Shown: positions 28,790 through 36,905 of the stretch, piece after piece
Layout of the letters: the number at the start of each line of letters is the position of its first letter
How positions within the stretch are numbered: position 1 is the stretch's first letter
From: Opitutaceae bacterium
GTDB taxonomy: Bacteria; Verrucomicrobiota; Verrucomicrobiia; Opitutales; Opitutaceae
Assembly (NCBI GenBank): GCA_023269585.1
Contig: JAHFTC010000003.1
Span: 28,081 to 92,080, forward strand
DNA: 64,000 nucleotides
Reading direction: 5' to 3'
Position numbers and translations under genes: made by a program
Notes under the pieces: model-generated
What the model was told of the DNA's origin: nothing
Databases searched by the model: none
Seen by the model: the letters and a program-made list of their open reading frames with translations, nothing else

Positions 28790-29506
28790 CTACTCGCCGA
28801 GCAGGCTGGCGAAACGCGCCCGCAAGGCCGCGCAGTCGCGGACGTGCACGGCGCTGCGTTCGACGCGGATCAGGTTGGCGGTGCGCAGGCGGGCGAAGGT
28901 GCGCGAGAGTGTCTCGCTCGTCGTGCCGAGCTCGGCGGCCAGGGTGCGCTTGGTGCCGCGCAATTCAACCGCGACCTCGCCGCCGGCGGCGGGCGGACAG
29001 CGCTTGGCCAGCCAGTTGAGCAGGCGCGTCTCCACATCCTTGAGCGTGAGGTCGTCGAGCAGGCCGACGAGCACGCGCAGGTGCTGGCTCATCGCGCCGA
29101 GCATGCGCAGCGCGAGATCGGGTCGGCGGCCGAGCAGGGCGACCATCGGCGCACGCGGCACGAGCACGACGGCGCTCGCCTCGACGGCGCGGGCGTCGGC
29201 CGGATACCCGGTGCCGGTGGCGAGCGTGGCCTCGGCGAACGATTCGCCCGGACGAAAGACGTGGATGACCTGCTCCTTGCCCGCCGGGCTCACGCGATGG
29301 ACGTTCACGGCCCCGCGCTGCACGACATAAAAACCCTCGCTCACCTCGCCCTCGCGGAACAGCAGCGCGCCTTTCGCAAGCGGCTTGAGCACGGCGAAGG
29401 CCGCGATCGCCTCGAGGTCGGCGGCGGGCAGGCCCGCGAACAGCTCGCACGCCTGCAGGGTGTGGGCGAGGGCGACGGTGCGCAGCTCGGCGGGCCGGTC
29501 GGACAT
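28790..29506 (-). CDS. Crp/Fnr-family transcriptional regulator
   Basis: About 238 residues (from Met at 29506; six more if 29524 is used). N-terminal cyclic-nucleotide-binding-type beta roll (ELFAGLPAADLEAIAAFAVL, LFREGEVSEGFYVVQRGAV) and a C-terminal winged helix with the recognition segment GTTSETLSRTFARLR. There is no N-terminal Cys cluster, so it is not an Fe-S FNR; it resembles DNR/NnrR-type or redox-indirect regulators. The recognition helix E-SxxR pattern (ETLSR) fits TTGAT half sites, two of which lie nearby. Clustered with DUF2249, cupin and nrfHA genes, it probably activates N-oxide respiration. Confidence 0.9.
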   Translation of the reverse strand: MSDRPAELRTVALAHTLQACELFAGLPAADLEAIAAFAVLKPLAKGALLFREGEVSEGFYVVQRGAVNVHRVSPAGKEQVIHVFRPGESFAEATLATGTGYPADARAVEASAVVLVPRAPMVALLGRRPDLALRMLGAMSQHLRVLVGLLDDLTLKDVETRLLNWLAKRCPPAAGGEVAVELRGTKRTLAAELGTTSETLSRTFARLRTANLIRVERSAVHVRDCAALRARFASLLGE

Positions 29507-29532
29507 GCGGGCACGTTGGCGCACTTCGGCGT

Positions 29533-29766
29533 TCAGTCGCGTCGAAAATCAACCTGCCAGCCGCCGTCGCTGCTGCGTTCGACCCGGGCGGAGTAGCCCG
29601 CGGCCTTGCAGCGCTCGATCAGCGGCGAGGGCAGGAACGGCGCGACCACGGTGAGCCCCTGGCCGGGCTTGAGCGTGGCGAGGGCGGCGTCGACCGCGTC
29701 GCAGGGCTGTTCCCCACGCGCGAGCAGGGGGCGGACATCGAGGCGTTGGTTCTTCGGTGCGGCCAT
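29533..29766 (-). CDS. DUF2249 domain protein
   Basis: 77 residues. LDVRPLLARGEQPCDAVDAAL and LTVVAPFLPSPLIERCKAAGY are the two halves of the DUF2249 (SirA/TusA-like alpha-beta) fold. These small proteins are typical companions of denitrification and N-oxide genes; molecular function is unknown. It sits 26 bases before the Crp/Fnr gene. Its start codon is preceded directly by a pyrimidine-rich tandem repeat (29767-29800) rather than a Shine-Dalgarno. Confidence 0.85.
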   Translation of the reverse strand: MAAPKNQRLDVRPLLARGEQPCDAVDAALATLKPGQGLTVVAPFLPSPLIERCKAAGYSARVERSSDGGWQVDFRRD

Positions 29767-29914
29767 GACGGTGGACGGTGGGCAGTGGACGGTGGGCAGT
29801 AGACTGTGGGCGGTGAATAGTGAACTTTTGAACACGAAACGCGGAACGCTGAAACCTGAAACTCGAGTTCGGCGCCCGAAAGGCGTCACTCGAAACCACG
29901 TCGAACGGTGCTGC

Positions 29915-30295
29915 TCATTCCATGCCGTCGCCGTTGGGGATGGGACCGGAGGAATCGGTTTCCCGCACGAGCGTGAGCAGCATCGAGAACGGCTCGGCGG
30001 CGCGCACAGCGTGGGGCAGGCCGGGCGGCATGTGGAGCAGTTCGCCGGCGGCGAGGGTGCGTTTCTCGCCGGCGAGCGTCCACTCGGCGCGGCCCGAGAG
30101 CATCTGCACGAGGGCGCGGGCGGGCGTCGCATGCTCGGTGAGCTCCTGTCCGGCGGCGAAACCGAAGAGCACCACGCGGGTGCGGCCGGCGGAGAGGATC
30201 GTGCGGCTCACGATGCCGCTGTCGGAGAATTGTGTCGACGCGGCCAACGGCAAAGTGCCGGCGCCGTCGGAGGGGAGGAGGGTGCGTGAACTCAT
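29915..30295 (-). CDS. Cupin-domain protein
   Basis: 126-residue single-domain cupin: motif 1 ELTEHATPARALVQMLSGRAE (His and Glu-type metal ligands partly kept) and motif 2 GELLHMPPGLPHAVRA. Small cupins of this kind commonly accompany Crp/Fnr and DUF2249 genes in nitrogen-oxide clusters. A metal-binding or sensing role is likely but unproven. It follows the YwiC-like remnant by 30 bases and probably shares its promoter region. Confidence 0.82.
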   Translation of the reverse strand: MSSRTLLPSDGAGTLPLAASTQFSDSGIVSRTILSAGRTRVVLFGFAAGQELTEHATPARALVQMLSGRAEWTLAGEKRTLAAGELLHMPPGLPHAVRAAEPFSMLLTLVRETDSSGPIPNGDGME

Positions 30296-30325
30296 GGGAA
30301 GAGGATAGGGGAGAGCGGCGCGGCG

Positions 30326-30445
30326 TCAGCTCAACCCGGCGGCGACGACGAGGCCGAGCGCGACCGGCTCGAGCGCCCGACTCCACGCCCCGTGCCCACG
30401 GGGGAGCAGGAGGTGGCGGAGGTTGGACGATCGAGCCGTGGCCAT
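30326..30445 (-). pseudogene. YwiC-like membrane protein remnant (39 codons)
   Basis: The short frame reads RHLLLPRGHGAWSRALEPVA(LGLVVAAGLS) then stop. This matches the N-terminal signature of YwiC-like proteins (LLPREHGAW...LEP..LGLLVA), which normally continue through several more helices. The canonical Glu of PREHGAW is Gly here. The stop after one helix makes it a truncated remnant. YwiC genes typically sit beside Fnr and nitrate/nitrite genes, which fits this location. Confidence 0.6.
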
Positions 30446-30479
30446 AGCGACACCATACCCCGGCCGGGCGCCCGCGGCT

Positions 30480-30493
30480 TTGATCCGGCTCAA
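30480..30493 (-). promoter_or_regulatory. FNR/DNR-type box upstream of the YwiC remnant/cupin unit
   Basis: TTGAT-CCGG-CTCAA matches TTGAT-N4-ATCAA at 9 of 10 positions, centred 41 bases before the remnant's ATG. It would place the cupin, DUF2249 and regulator genes under the same factor as nrfHA. It could instead act on the divergent gene at 30674, 180 bases away. Confidence 0.55.
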
Positions 30494-30673
30494 GGTGGCG
30501 TGCGCGTGCCGGCAAATTCCTGCCGGAGGCGGGCTGGCGGTGCACGCGGACGGATTTCCTTGCGCGGTCGCCCGCGGAAAACGCTGGCGCGATGGACGGG
30601 CGTCACCGACAGTGCGCGACGCCGGCGCCGTCCGGCTTTCCGACTTCCTTCCACCCGACCCCAGACTTCACCA

Positions 30674-31186
30674 ATGACTTTGCTCCGCCTCTCCGCGTTT
30701 CTCCTTGTGATCTCCGCCTGGTGGGCGGCTCCCGCTGCGCTCGCGCAGGCCGAGGACGAGCCCGAGCTGCCGGCCGGCGTGAGCGAGGAGGCGGAGGACG
30801 ACGGTCCGCCGTCGACGCTGTCGCTGGCGCAGTTCAGGGAGGCCGTGGCGAAGGTCCAGATGGAGGGTTTCCATCGCATGCCGGAGATGTCGCAGGACGG
30901 CGACCACGGGTTGATCCTGGTGAGTCCGCCGGAGCGCGCCTTCTATGTCATGGCCCAGCGGGCGAGCATCGGGGAGAAGTTCGAGAAGGGTGCGGCGGGG
31001 AAGCTGTCGCGCTTCACGCACAACGGGCACGAGGCGTTCTTCGCGCAGTTGAAGGATGAGGAGGGCGAGGAGATGGCCTTCATCATCGTGAAATATCCCG
31101 AGCACCGCATGGGATTGTTCCTCTCGGCCAAGCCGGTGGTCCGCCGCGCCGAACTCATGAAGCTGCTCGCGCAGGTGGCGCTCTGA
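30674..31186 (+). CDS. Secreted protein of unknown function
   Basis: 170 residues with a cleavable signal peptide (LRLSAFLLVISAWWAAPAALAQA). An acidic linker (EDEPELPAGVSEEAEDDGP) precedes a roughly 120-residue domain starting LSLAQFREAVAKVQMEGFHR and ending MKLLAQVAL. That domain is homologous to the C-terminal domain of the protein at 35586-36827: both have an LSxxQFxxxVAK start, a central KFEKGAAGK/KFEHKKRP-type turn, a V-KYPEHRMGL / V-RYPEKKLAL strand and an LLKLL-type last helix. No known family is recognised. Probably periplasmic. The minus-strand gene beyond it is convergent. Confidence 0.75.
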   Translation: MTLLRLSAFLLVISAWWAAPAALAQAEDEPELPAGVSEEAEDDGPPSTLSLAQFREAVAKVQMEGFHRMPEMSQDGDHGLILVSPPERAFYVMAQRASIGEKFEKGAAGKLSRFTHNGHEAFFAQLKDEEGEEMAFIIVKYPEHRMGLFLSAKPVVRRAELMKLLAQVAL

Positions 31187-31199
31187 GGCAGGGCGCACT

Positions 31200-32360
31200 T
31201 CAGAAGAGATCCACGTCCGGATCTGCCATTGGATCCGGCTCGATCGTACGGCCGCGGCGGCGACGAGCGCGGCGGGGCTGCATCGCGCGTTCCCAGTCGG
31301 CGATGATCCCTTCAATATCCTCCAGGCCGAAGCGCAGGCGCTCGATCTCGCCGAGGAGCTCCTGCTCGAGGCGGCGGAGCAGCGCGGCACCGGGAGCGGG
31401 CAACAACGTGAAACGCCAGGCCGGCGTGCCGCGATAGGCGCGGACCCGGCGGTCGGAATCGCGGCGGGCGGCCTCAATCTCCTGCAACGCCTGGAGCAGG
31501 CGGCCCACCGGGCTGGCCGGGCCGAGCAGTTCGGTGGCGGCCTCCCATTCGACTTCGAGGCGGGAGAGCCAATCGAGATCGCGGGCAGTCCAGGCCTGCT
31601 GGACCTCGTGCCAGAGGCGGGCGCGGGCGGGCGTCCACTCGCCGCCGCGGTCGGGATGGAGGTGTTGCACGAGCCGACGGTAGATCTCGCGGGCGGGATC
31701 GTCGGGGGCCGACTGGGGTTTGGGCGCAGGAAAGCCGAGGAAGCCGCCGATGCTCTCGCGGAAGCCGGCCGCGGCCGGGTCGTCGGGCGAGATGCCGTTT
31801 TCGGCGAAGAACTCCTCCATGAGTCTTTCGTATTCAGCCGAACCAAACGGATCCTGCGCGCCCGCGTCCGAAGCTGCGGCGGGGCCGAAGGGGTCGTCCC
31901 ACGGATCACCGGCGGCGGTGCGCTCGGGTGGCGGCGTGACGCCGGGGGACGGAGGCTTCTGGCGGGCGCGCCAAACCCGTTCGGGGCGGCGGCCAGTGGC
32001 GAAGGCTTCGTTCTCGACGGAGCTGACGAGCCGAGCTTTCTCCGCGTATTGGGCGGCGAGTTCGCGCAGCTCGGTGAGGAGTTCGGGGTGCGCGCGGGCG
32101 GACCAGGAGAGGAAGGCCGGCTCGTCCACGTTTTCGTGACGGTGGAGATCGGCGGTGGCCTTCGTGAGGCGCTTGCGAGCGGCGAGCAGTTGGGTCCACG
32201 CGGCGCGTTGAAGCGGCCGGTTGTCGACCACGAGCAGGGCGCGACTGCCGGCACTGGGGCGGCGGTCGGTGGCCTTGGCCGCCTGGGCGGCGGCGAAGGC
32301 GGAGCGTGGCGAACGGCGGGACACGGAAGCGGACGCTGGAAGCCGCCGGCCGCGGAGCAA
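31200..32360 (-). CDS. J-domain-like cytoplasmic protein
   Basis: 386 residues, no signal peptide. The centre has a J-domain-like helix-loop-helix, EIYRRLVQHLHPDRGGEW with the HPD tripeptide at 235-237, followed by ARLWHEVQQAW; this is the part that would stimulate DnaK ATPase. The first and last helices of a classical J domain are less clear. Residues 255-340 are Glu/Leu/Arg-rich and probably coiled coil; the C-terminus is Arg-rich then acidic (DPMADPDVDLF). Start uncertain: the first 40 residues are low-complexity. Convergent with the secreted protein gene 13 bases away. Confidence 0.62.
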   Translation of the reverse strand: MLRGRRLPASASVSRRSPRSAFAAAQAAKATDRRPSAGSRALLVVDNRPLQRAAWTQLLAARKRLTKATADLHRHENVDEPAFLSWSARAHPELLTELRELAAQYAEKARLVSSVENEAFATGRRPERVWRARQKPPSPGVTPPPERTAAGDPWDDPFGPAAASDAGAQDPFGSAEYERLMEEFFAENGISPDDPAAAGFRESIGGFLGFPAPKPQSAPDDPAREIYRRLVQHLHPDRGGEWTPARARLWHEVQQAWTARDLDWLSRLEVEWEAATELLGPASPVGRLLQALQEIEAARRDSDRRVRAYRGTPAWRFTLLPAPGAALLRRLEQELLGEIERLRFGLEDIEGIIADWERAMQPRRARRRRGRTIEPDPMADPDVDLF

Positions 32361-32610
32361 GGCGGGAGTGCGCGCGGCGTTGCCCAGTCGAACGGCAGAA
32401 TGCTGGCGCCCCGGGAGGTTGCGGAGTCAGGAGACGCAGGCAGTGACACCTGTTTCGAGGCGGTAGGCTGCGGCTGGAGGTTTGGGTGCCGGCGGAGCGC
32501 GCGACCCGCGTGGGGCAAGCGGCTCCACCGACGGAGCTTTGGCGCGGCCGGAGGCCCGCGCCTCCCGGCTTGCGGTGGGCCGCCGCGGCGCGGCAATATC
32601 GGCGCTTCCC

Positions 32611-34005
32611 ATGGATGTCCTTCTGCTCTCGCGCCTCCAGTTCGCGCTCACCATCTCGTTCCACTATCTCTTCCCGCCGCTGAGTATCGGGCTGGGGCTG
32701 CTGCTGGTGATCAACGAGTCGATGTGGCTGTGGACGAAGAAGCCGCTCTACCACCAGATGGCGCGCTTCTGGACGAAGGTCTTCGCGCTGACCTTCGCAC
32801 TCGGCGTGGCCACGGGCATCGTGATGGAGTTCGAGTTCGGCACCAACTGGGCCACGTATTCACGCTATGTGGGCGACGTCTTCGGCAGCGCGCTGGCGGC
32901 GGAGGGCATCTTCGCGTTCTTCCTCGAATCGGGCTTTCTCGCGATCCTGCTCTTCGGCTGGGACAAGGTCGGGCCCAGGCTGCACTTCTTCGCCACCTGC
33001 ATGGTGGCCTTCGGCGCGCATTTTTCCGCGGTCTGGATCATTGTGGCCAACTCCTGGATGCAAACGCCCGCCGGCTACCACATCGTGGGCGAGGGGCTGA
33101 AGGCGCGCGCGGAGATCACCGATTTCTGGGCGATGGTCTTCAACCCCTCGTCGATGGACCGCCTCTCGCATACCCTCATGGGCTGCTGGCAGGCGGGCGC
33201 CTGGCTGATGGTCAGCGTGGGCGCGTGGTACCTGCTCAAGAAACGCCACCGCGACTTCGGCCTGGCCTCCGTGAAGCTCGGGCTCGCTGTGGCCGCCGGC
33301 TCGGCCCTGCTCTCGCTCGCCACCGGTCACAAGAGCGCCGCCGGGGTGGCGCAGCACCAGCCGGCCAAACTCGCGGCCTTCGAAGGCCAGTTTGAGACGA
33401 CCGCGCAGGCCCCGCTCTACCTCTTCGGCTGGGTCGATGAGAAGAACGAGAAGACCCACGGCCTCGCCATCCCCGGCATGCTCAGTTGGCTGATCGGCGG
33501 CGATACGCAGACGGTCGTGAAGGGCCTCAACGACCCCGCCGTGCTCCCCGACGGCCGCCCACCGGTGAACTTCACCTTCCAGCTCTATCACTTCATGGTC
33601 GCCGTGGGCTTTGCGTTGATCGGGCTCGCCGCGTGGGCGGGCTGGGCGCTGTGGCGGGGAAAACTGGAGACATCGCCTCTGTTGCTCGGCGCGCTCACGC
33701 TCTCGGTGCTCGGGCCCCAGATCGCCAATCAGGCCGGCTGGTGGGCCGCCGAGGTCGGGCGCCAACCGTGGATCGTCTACCGCCTGCTCAAGACCTCCGA
33801 GGGGCTCTCGAAAGTCGTCTCCGCCAACCACGTCGTCGCGTCGATGGTGATGTTCGGTGTCGTCTACCTGCTGCTCTTCGCGGTGTTCGTTTTCCTGCTC
33901 AACGAGAAGATCAAACACGGCCCCGACGAGGCCGATCTGCAACCCACCGGCAAGCTCGCGCTGGGCTTCGGCGGCGGCAAAACCAAGGCGAACTCCGAAC
34001 AGTGA
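32611..34005 (+). CDS. cydA: Cytochrome bd ubiquinol/menaquinol oxidase subunit I
   Basis: 464-residue integral membrane subunit carrying haems b558, b595 and d; oxidises quinol and reduces O2 with high affinity. Signatures: [20 protein letters not shown] at the start with the haem-ligand His, [35 protein letters not shown], and the conserved EVGRQPW near residue 385. Length indicates the short Q-loop form. ATG 32611 fits the family start exactly. Followed by cydB after 253 bases. Confers microaerobic respiration or oxygen protection on an otherwise anaerobic gene set. Confidence 0.96.
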   Translation: MDVLLLSRLQFALTISFHYLFPPLSIGLGLLLVINESMWLWTKKPLYHQMARFWTKVFALTFALGVATGIVMEFEFGTNWATYSRYVGDVFGSALAAEGIFAFFLESGFLAILLFGWDKVGPRLHFFATCMVAFGAHFSAVWIIVANSWMQTPAGYHIVGEGLKARAEITDFWAMVFNPSSMDRLSHTLMGCWQAGAWLMVSVGAWYLLKKRHRDFGLASVKLGLAVAAGSALLSLATGHKSAAGVAQHQPAKLAAFEGQFETTAQAPLYLFGWVDEKNEKTHGLAIPGMLSWLIGGDTQTVVKGLNDPAVLPDGRPPVNFTFQLYHFMVAVGFALIGLAAWAGWALWRGKLETSPLLLGALTLSVLGPQIANQAGWWAAEVGRQPWIVYRLLKTSEGLSKVVSANHVVASMVMFGVVYLLLFAVFVFLLNEKIKHGPDEADLQPTGKLALGFGGGKTKANSEQ

Positions 34006-34258
34006 ACACCGAACTTCCAACGCGGATGAATCCGACAGAAGCTGGGAACCCGCAGACCGGGGGGCACCAGGCAAGAAACCCTTCGTGTTTCTTGAGAGGC
34101 AACGAAGGGAACGATGGGCGGACGCGGGCTGGAGCGGCACGCACGCGCCGGGTCCGCACGACCTCCTGGGTGCGCAGCTCCCGTTCGGACTCCGGACCGT
34201 TGTTTTCTTCGTTCTCTTCTGGCGTCCGTTGCGTTGTTCCGACGAAAGGGCTTTCCGC

Positions 34259-35293
34259 ATGAACTTCGGTACTCTCGATCTCAACACGACGTGGTTCCTC
34301 CTCGTGGGCGTGCTGTTCACGGGGTATGTGATCCTCGACGGCTTCGACCTCGGCGTGGGCGTGATCCATCTTTTCGCCGTCAAGAAGGACGAGGACCGCC
34401 GCGTCTTCCTCAACGCCATCGGGCCGGTCTGGGACGGCAACGAGGTGTGGCTGGTCACCGGCGGCGGCGCGCTCTTTGCGGCGTTTCCGATGGTGTACGC
34501 CACGGTGTTCTCCGGCTTCTACCTCGCGTTCATGGCGCTGCTGTGTGCGTTGATCTTCCGCGCGGTGGCGATCGAGTTCCGCAGCAAGCACCCCTCGCCG
34601 CGCTGGCGGGCGTGCTGGGATGTTGGGTTCGCGGCCGGCAGCACCGGCTCGGCGCTGCTCATCGGCGTGGCGATGGGCAACATCGCCTGGGGCGTGCCCC
34701 TCGACGCCGAGGGCGAGTTCGCCGGCACCTTCCTGGGCATGTTGCACCCGTACGCGCTGGCAATGGGCGTGACGACCGTCGCGCTCTTCGCGATGCACGG
34801 GACGATCTACCTTGTGCTCAAGACCGAGGGCGAACTGCAGGAGCGCGTGCGCCGCTGGGTCAACCCGCTGATCATCGCCTTCATCCTCTGCTACACGATC
34901 GTGACGCTCGCCACGCTGCTCTACATCCCGCACATCACCGAGGCGTTTCGCCGCGAGCCGTGGTTCTTCGGCATCGTGGTGCTGGTGGTGCTGGCGATCG
35001 CGAACATCCCGCGCGAGGTCAGCCGCGGGAAGGAGTTCTTCGCCTTCCTCTCCTCCTGCGCGGCGATGGCCGGCCTGATGGCGATCTTCGGCGTGGGCTC
35101 GTATCCGAACCTTGTTTTCAGCAATCCGTTCCCCGAGCACAGCCTCACCGCCTTCAACGCCGCCTCCTCGCAGAAGACCCTCGGCATCATGCTCACCATG
35201 GCGATCCTCGGCGTACCCGTGGTGCTGGCCTACACGGCGAGCATCTACTGGATCTTCCGCGGCAAGGTGAAGCTGGACAAGACGAGCTACTGA
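34259..35293 (+). CDS. cydB: Cytochrome bd oxidase subunit II
   Basis: 344-residue membrane partner of CydA. Family blocks: YVILDGFDLGVGVIH near residue 25, GPVWDGNEVWLVTGGGALFA, and YPNLVFSN towards the end; eight or nine helices. ATG 34259 gives the canonical NFGTLDLNTTWFLLVG start; the frame is open further upstream but not family-like. The 253-base gap after cydA is longer than usual for the pair and shows no strong hairpin. No cydX or cydDC gene is recognised nearby. Confidence 0.96.
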   Translation: MNFGTLDLNTTWFLLVGVLFTGYVILDGFDLGVGVIHLFAVKKDEDRRVFLNAIGPVWDGNEVWLVTGGGALFAAFPMVYATVFSGFYLAFMALLCALIFRAVAIEFRSKHPSPRWRACWDVGFAAGSTGSALLIGVAMGNIAWGVPLDAEGEFAGTFLGMLHPYALAMGVTTVALFAMHGTIYLVLKTEGELQERVRRWVNPLIIAFILCYTIVTLATLLYIPHITEAFRREPWFFGIVVLVVLAIANIPREVSRGKEFFAFLSSCAAMAGLMAIFGVGSYPNLVFSNPFPEHSLTAFNAASSQKTLGIMLTMAILGVPVVLAYTASIYWIFRGKVKLDKTSY

Positions 35294-35585
35294 AATGCGG
35301 GTAGGGACGCCGCTCCGTCGGCGTCTGTCATTGCAGGCCACCGCCGCCGGTCGAGCGTCGCGCGCACTGGACGCCGACGGAGCGGCGTCCCTGCCACCGA
35401 AAGCCCGACGCCATTCCCGCCAGCGGTGCCCGGCCCAGAAAAGGTTTGCCCGCCCGCCCTCGCCGGCGCGAAGGTCGGAGAGCGAAGAATACCGCCCGCC
35501 GGAGCCGGATTCTCGCCGTTGCGGCAGGCTGCCGGAACGACGTGGACTCGGGACCGGACGGGCTCAGCACCCCCTGCCCATCGTC
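35294..35585. other. Intergenic region after cydB
   Basis: 292 bases holding the 94-base inverted repeat (35301-35394) and otherwise no recognisable gene or promoter. Confidence 0.5.
35301..35394. repeat. 94-bp element with 24-base inverted ends
   Basis: GTAGGGACGCCGCTCCGTCG at the left pairs with CGACGGAGCGGCGTCCCTGC at the right. Each end also contains its own small dyad (GACGCCGctccGTCGGCGTC). Same length and architecture as the family II elements at 58.8-62.4 kb but different sequence. Lies 7 bases after the cydB stop. Confidence 0.8.
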
Positions 35586-36827
35586 ATGAACCTGCGTTTC
35601 TCCCTGTTCTCCCTCCTCCTCGGCGCGCTCGTCACGGTCCTGCCGGCGAACGCCCAGAAAAAGGAATACCTCTTCGAACTGAACTCGGCGATCGTCGAGT
35701 ACCAGACGACCACCACCGGCAAAGGGGTCAACGCCACCGGCACCGAGACGTTCTGGGTCGGCGACTCCGGCCGCAAATCCGCGCGGCTCCAGAAGACGTC
35801 CAACACGACGAAATTCCTCGGGCGCGCGAAGACCGAGCAGACTGAGACCATGAGCTGGCTGCTCAAGGGGTGGATCTACACGGCCGACCTCCAGAAGAAG
35901 ACCGGCATGAAGATGAGCCTCGAGCAGGCCGAGAAGATGGCGAAGCAGCTGGGCAAGGGCGCGCAGGGCGACACCAGCCGCGCCTTCGTGAAGGATTTCG
36001 TGGAGGGGAACGGCGGGCGCATCCTCCCGCCGGAGGAGTTCCTCGGCCGCACCTGCATGGTATTCGAGCTGTGGGGCTTCAAGACCTGGAGCTACAAGGG
36101 CGTGCCGCTCAAGACCGAGGGCACGATGATGGGTGTGACGACTTCGACCGTGGCGACGAGGTTCGAGGAGAACGCTTCGATCCCGGGTTCCGTTTTTGAG
36201 CTGCCGAAGGATGTGAAGTTTGAGGACATGCCCGATCTCTCCGGCCTGCTTGGCGGGATCATGGGCGGCCAGCCGCCAGGCGCGGACGAGGAGGAGGAGA
36301 CGCCAAAACGCCAGGCGAAACCTGCGCCGCGGAAACCGGTGGTCGAGGAGGCGGAGCCCGCTCCCGCACCGGCCCCGAAGCCCGCCCCGAAACCGGTGGT
36401 CGCGAAGAAGCCGGCGCCGAAACCCGCGCCGAAGGCCGAACCCGCCGGGGTGAAGCTCTCGTCGGAGCAGTTCGAGGCCATCGTCGCCAAGCTTCACCTT
36501 CCCGGATACACCACGATGGCGCCCGAGAGCATCGGCGGCGGCCACACGGTGAACCTCCTCGATACCCGCGGCGGCGCGATGGGCGTGACGATCCTGCCGC
36601 TCGCCATCGCCGACGGTTTGGAGAAAAGCGAGGCGTTGAAGGTTGAAGCGAAGTTCGAGCACAAGAAGCGCCCGGCGTTCGCGGGCGTGCTCGCCGACGC
36701 TGCGGACGGCGATTCCGCCATCGTGCTCGTGCGCTACCCGGAGAAGAAGCTCGCGCTGCTGGTCAGCTGCAACCCGGTGAAGCCCAAGGAGGAACTCCTG
36801 AAGCTTCTCGAGCAGATCGAGCTTTGA
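35586..36827 (+). CDS. Secreted two-domain protein of unknown function
   Basis: 413 residues. Signal peptide at 1-23 (LFSLLLGALVTVLPANA), an N-terminal domain of about 200 residues (EYQTTTTGKGVNATGTETFW, GRILPPEEFLGRTCMVFELW) that resembles outer-membrane lipoprotein-carrier-like beta sheets, a Pro/Ala/Lys-rich tether (about 235-290, repeated PAPKPAPKP), and a C-terminal domain homologous to the secreted protein at 30674. The tether suggests crossing of the cell wall or periplasm. No family name is known to me. Probably exported; partner and role unknown. Confidence 0.75.
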   Translation: MNLRFSLFSLLLGALVTVLPANAQKKEYLFELNSAIVEYQTTTTGKGVNATGTETFWVGDSGRKSARLQKTSNTTKFLGRAKTEQTETMSWLLKGWIYTADLQKKTGMKMSLEQAEKMAKQLGKGAQGDTSRAFVKDFVEGNGGRILPPEEFLGRTCMVFELWGFKTWSYKGVPLKTEGTMMGVTTSTVATRFEENASIPGSVFELPKDVKFEDMPDLSGLLGGIMGGQPPGADEEEETPKRQAKPAPRKPVVEEAEPAPAPAPKPAPKPVVAKKPAPKPAPKAEPAGVKLSSEQFEAIVAKLHLPGYTTMAPESIGGGHTVNLLDTRGGAMGVTILPLAIADGLEKSEALKVEAKFEHKKRPAFAGVLADAADGDSAIVLVRYPEKKLALLVSCNPVKPKEELLKLLEQIEL

Positions 36828-36852
36828 GCGGCCGGCCTTGAGCCAAACACAA

Positions 36853-36880
36853 AGGGCGACCTCCGGAATGGGGTCGCCCT
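36853..36880. terminator. Bidirectional hairpin between convergent genes
   Basis: AGGGCGACC-TCCGGAATG-GGGTCGCCCT stem placed 25 bases after the secreted-protein stop and 25 bases after the stop of the convergent TonB receptor. T-content on either side is weak, so termination efficiency is uncertain. Confidence 0.6.
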
Positions 36881-36905
36881 GGTTATTGCGGCGGTACGCG
36901 CAGTC

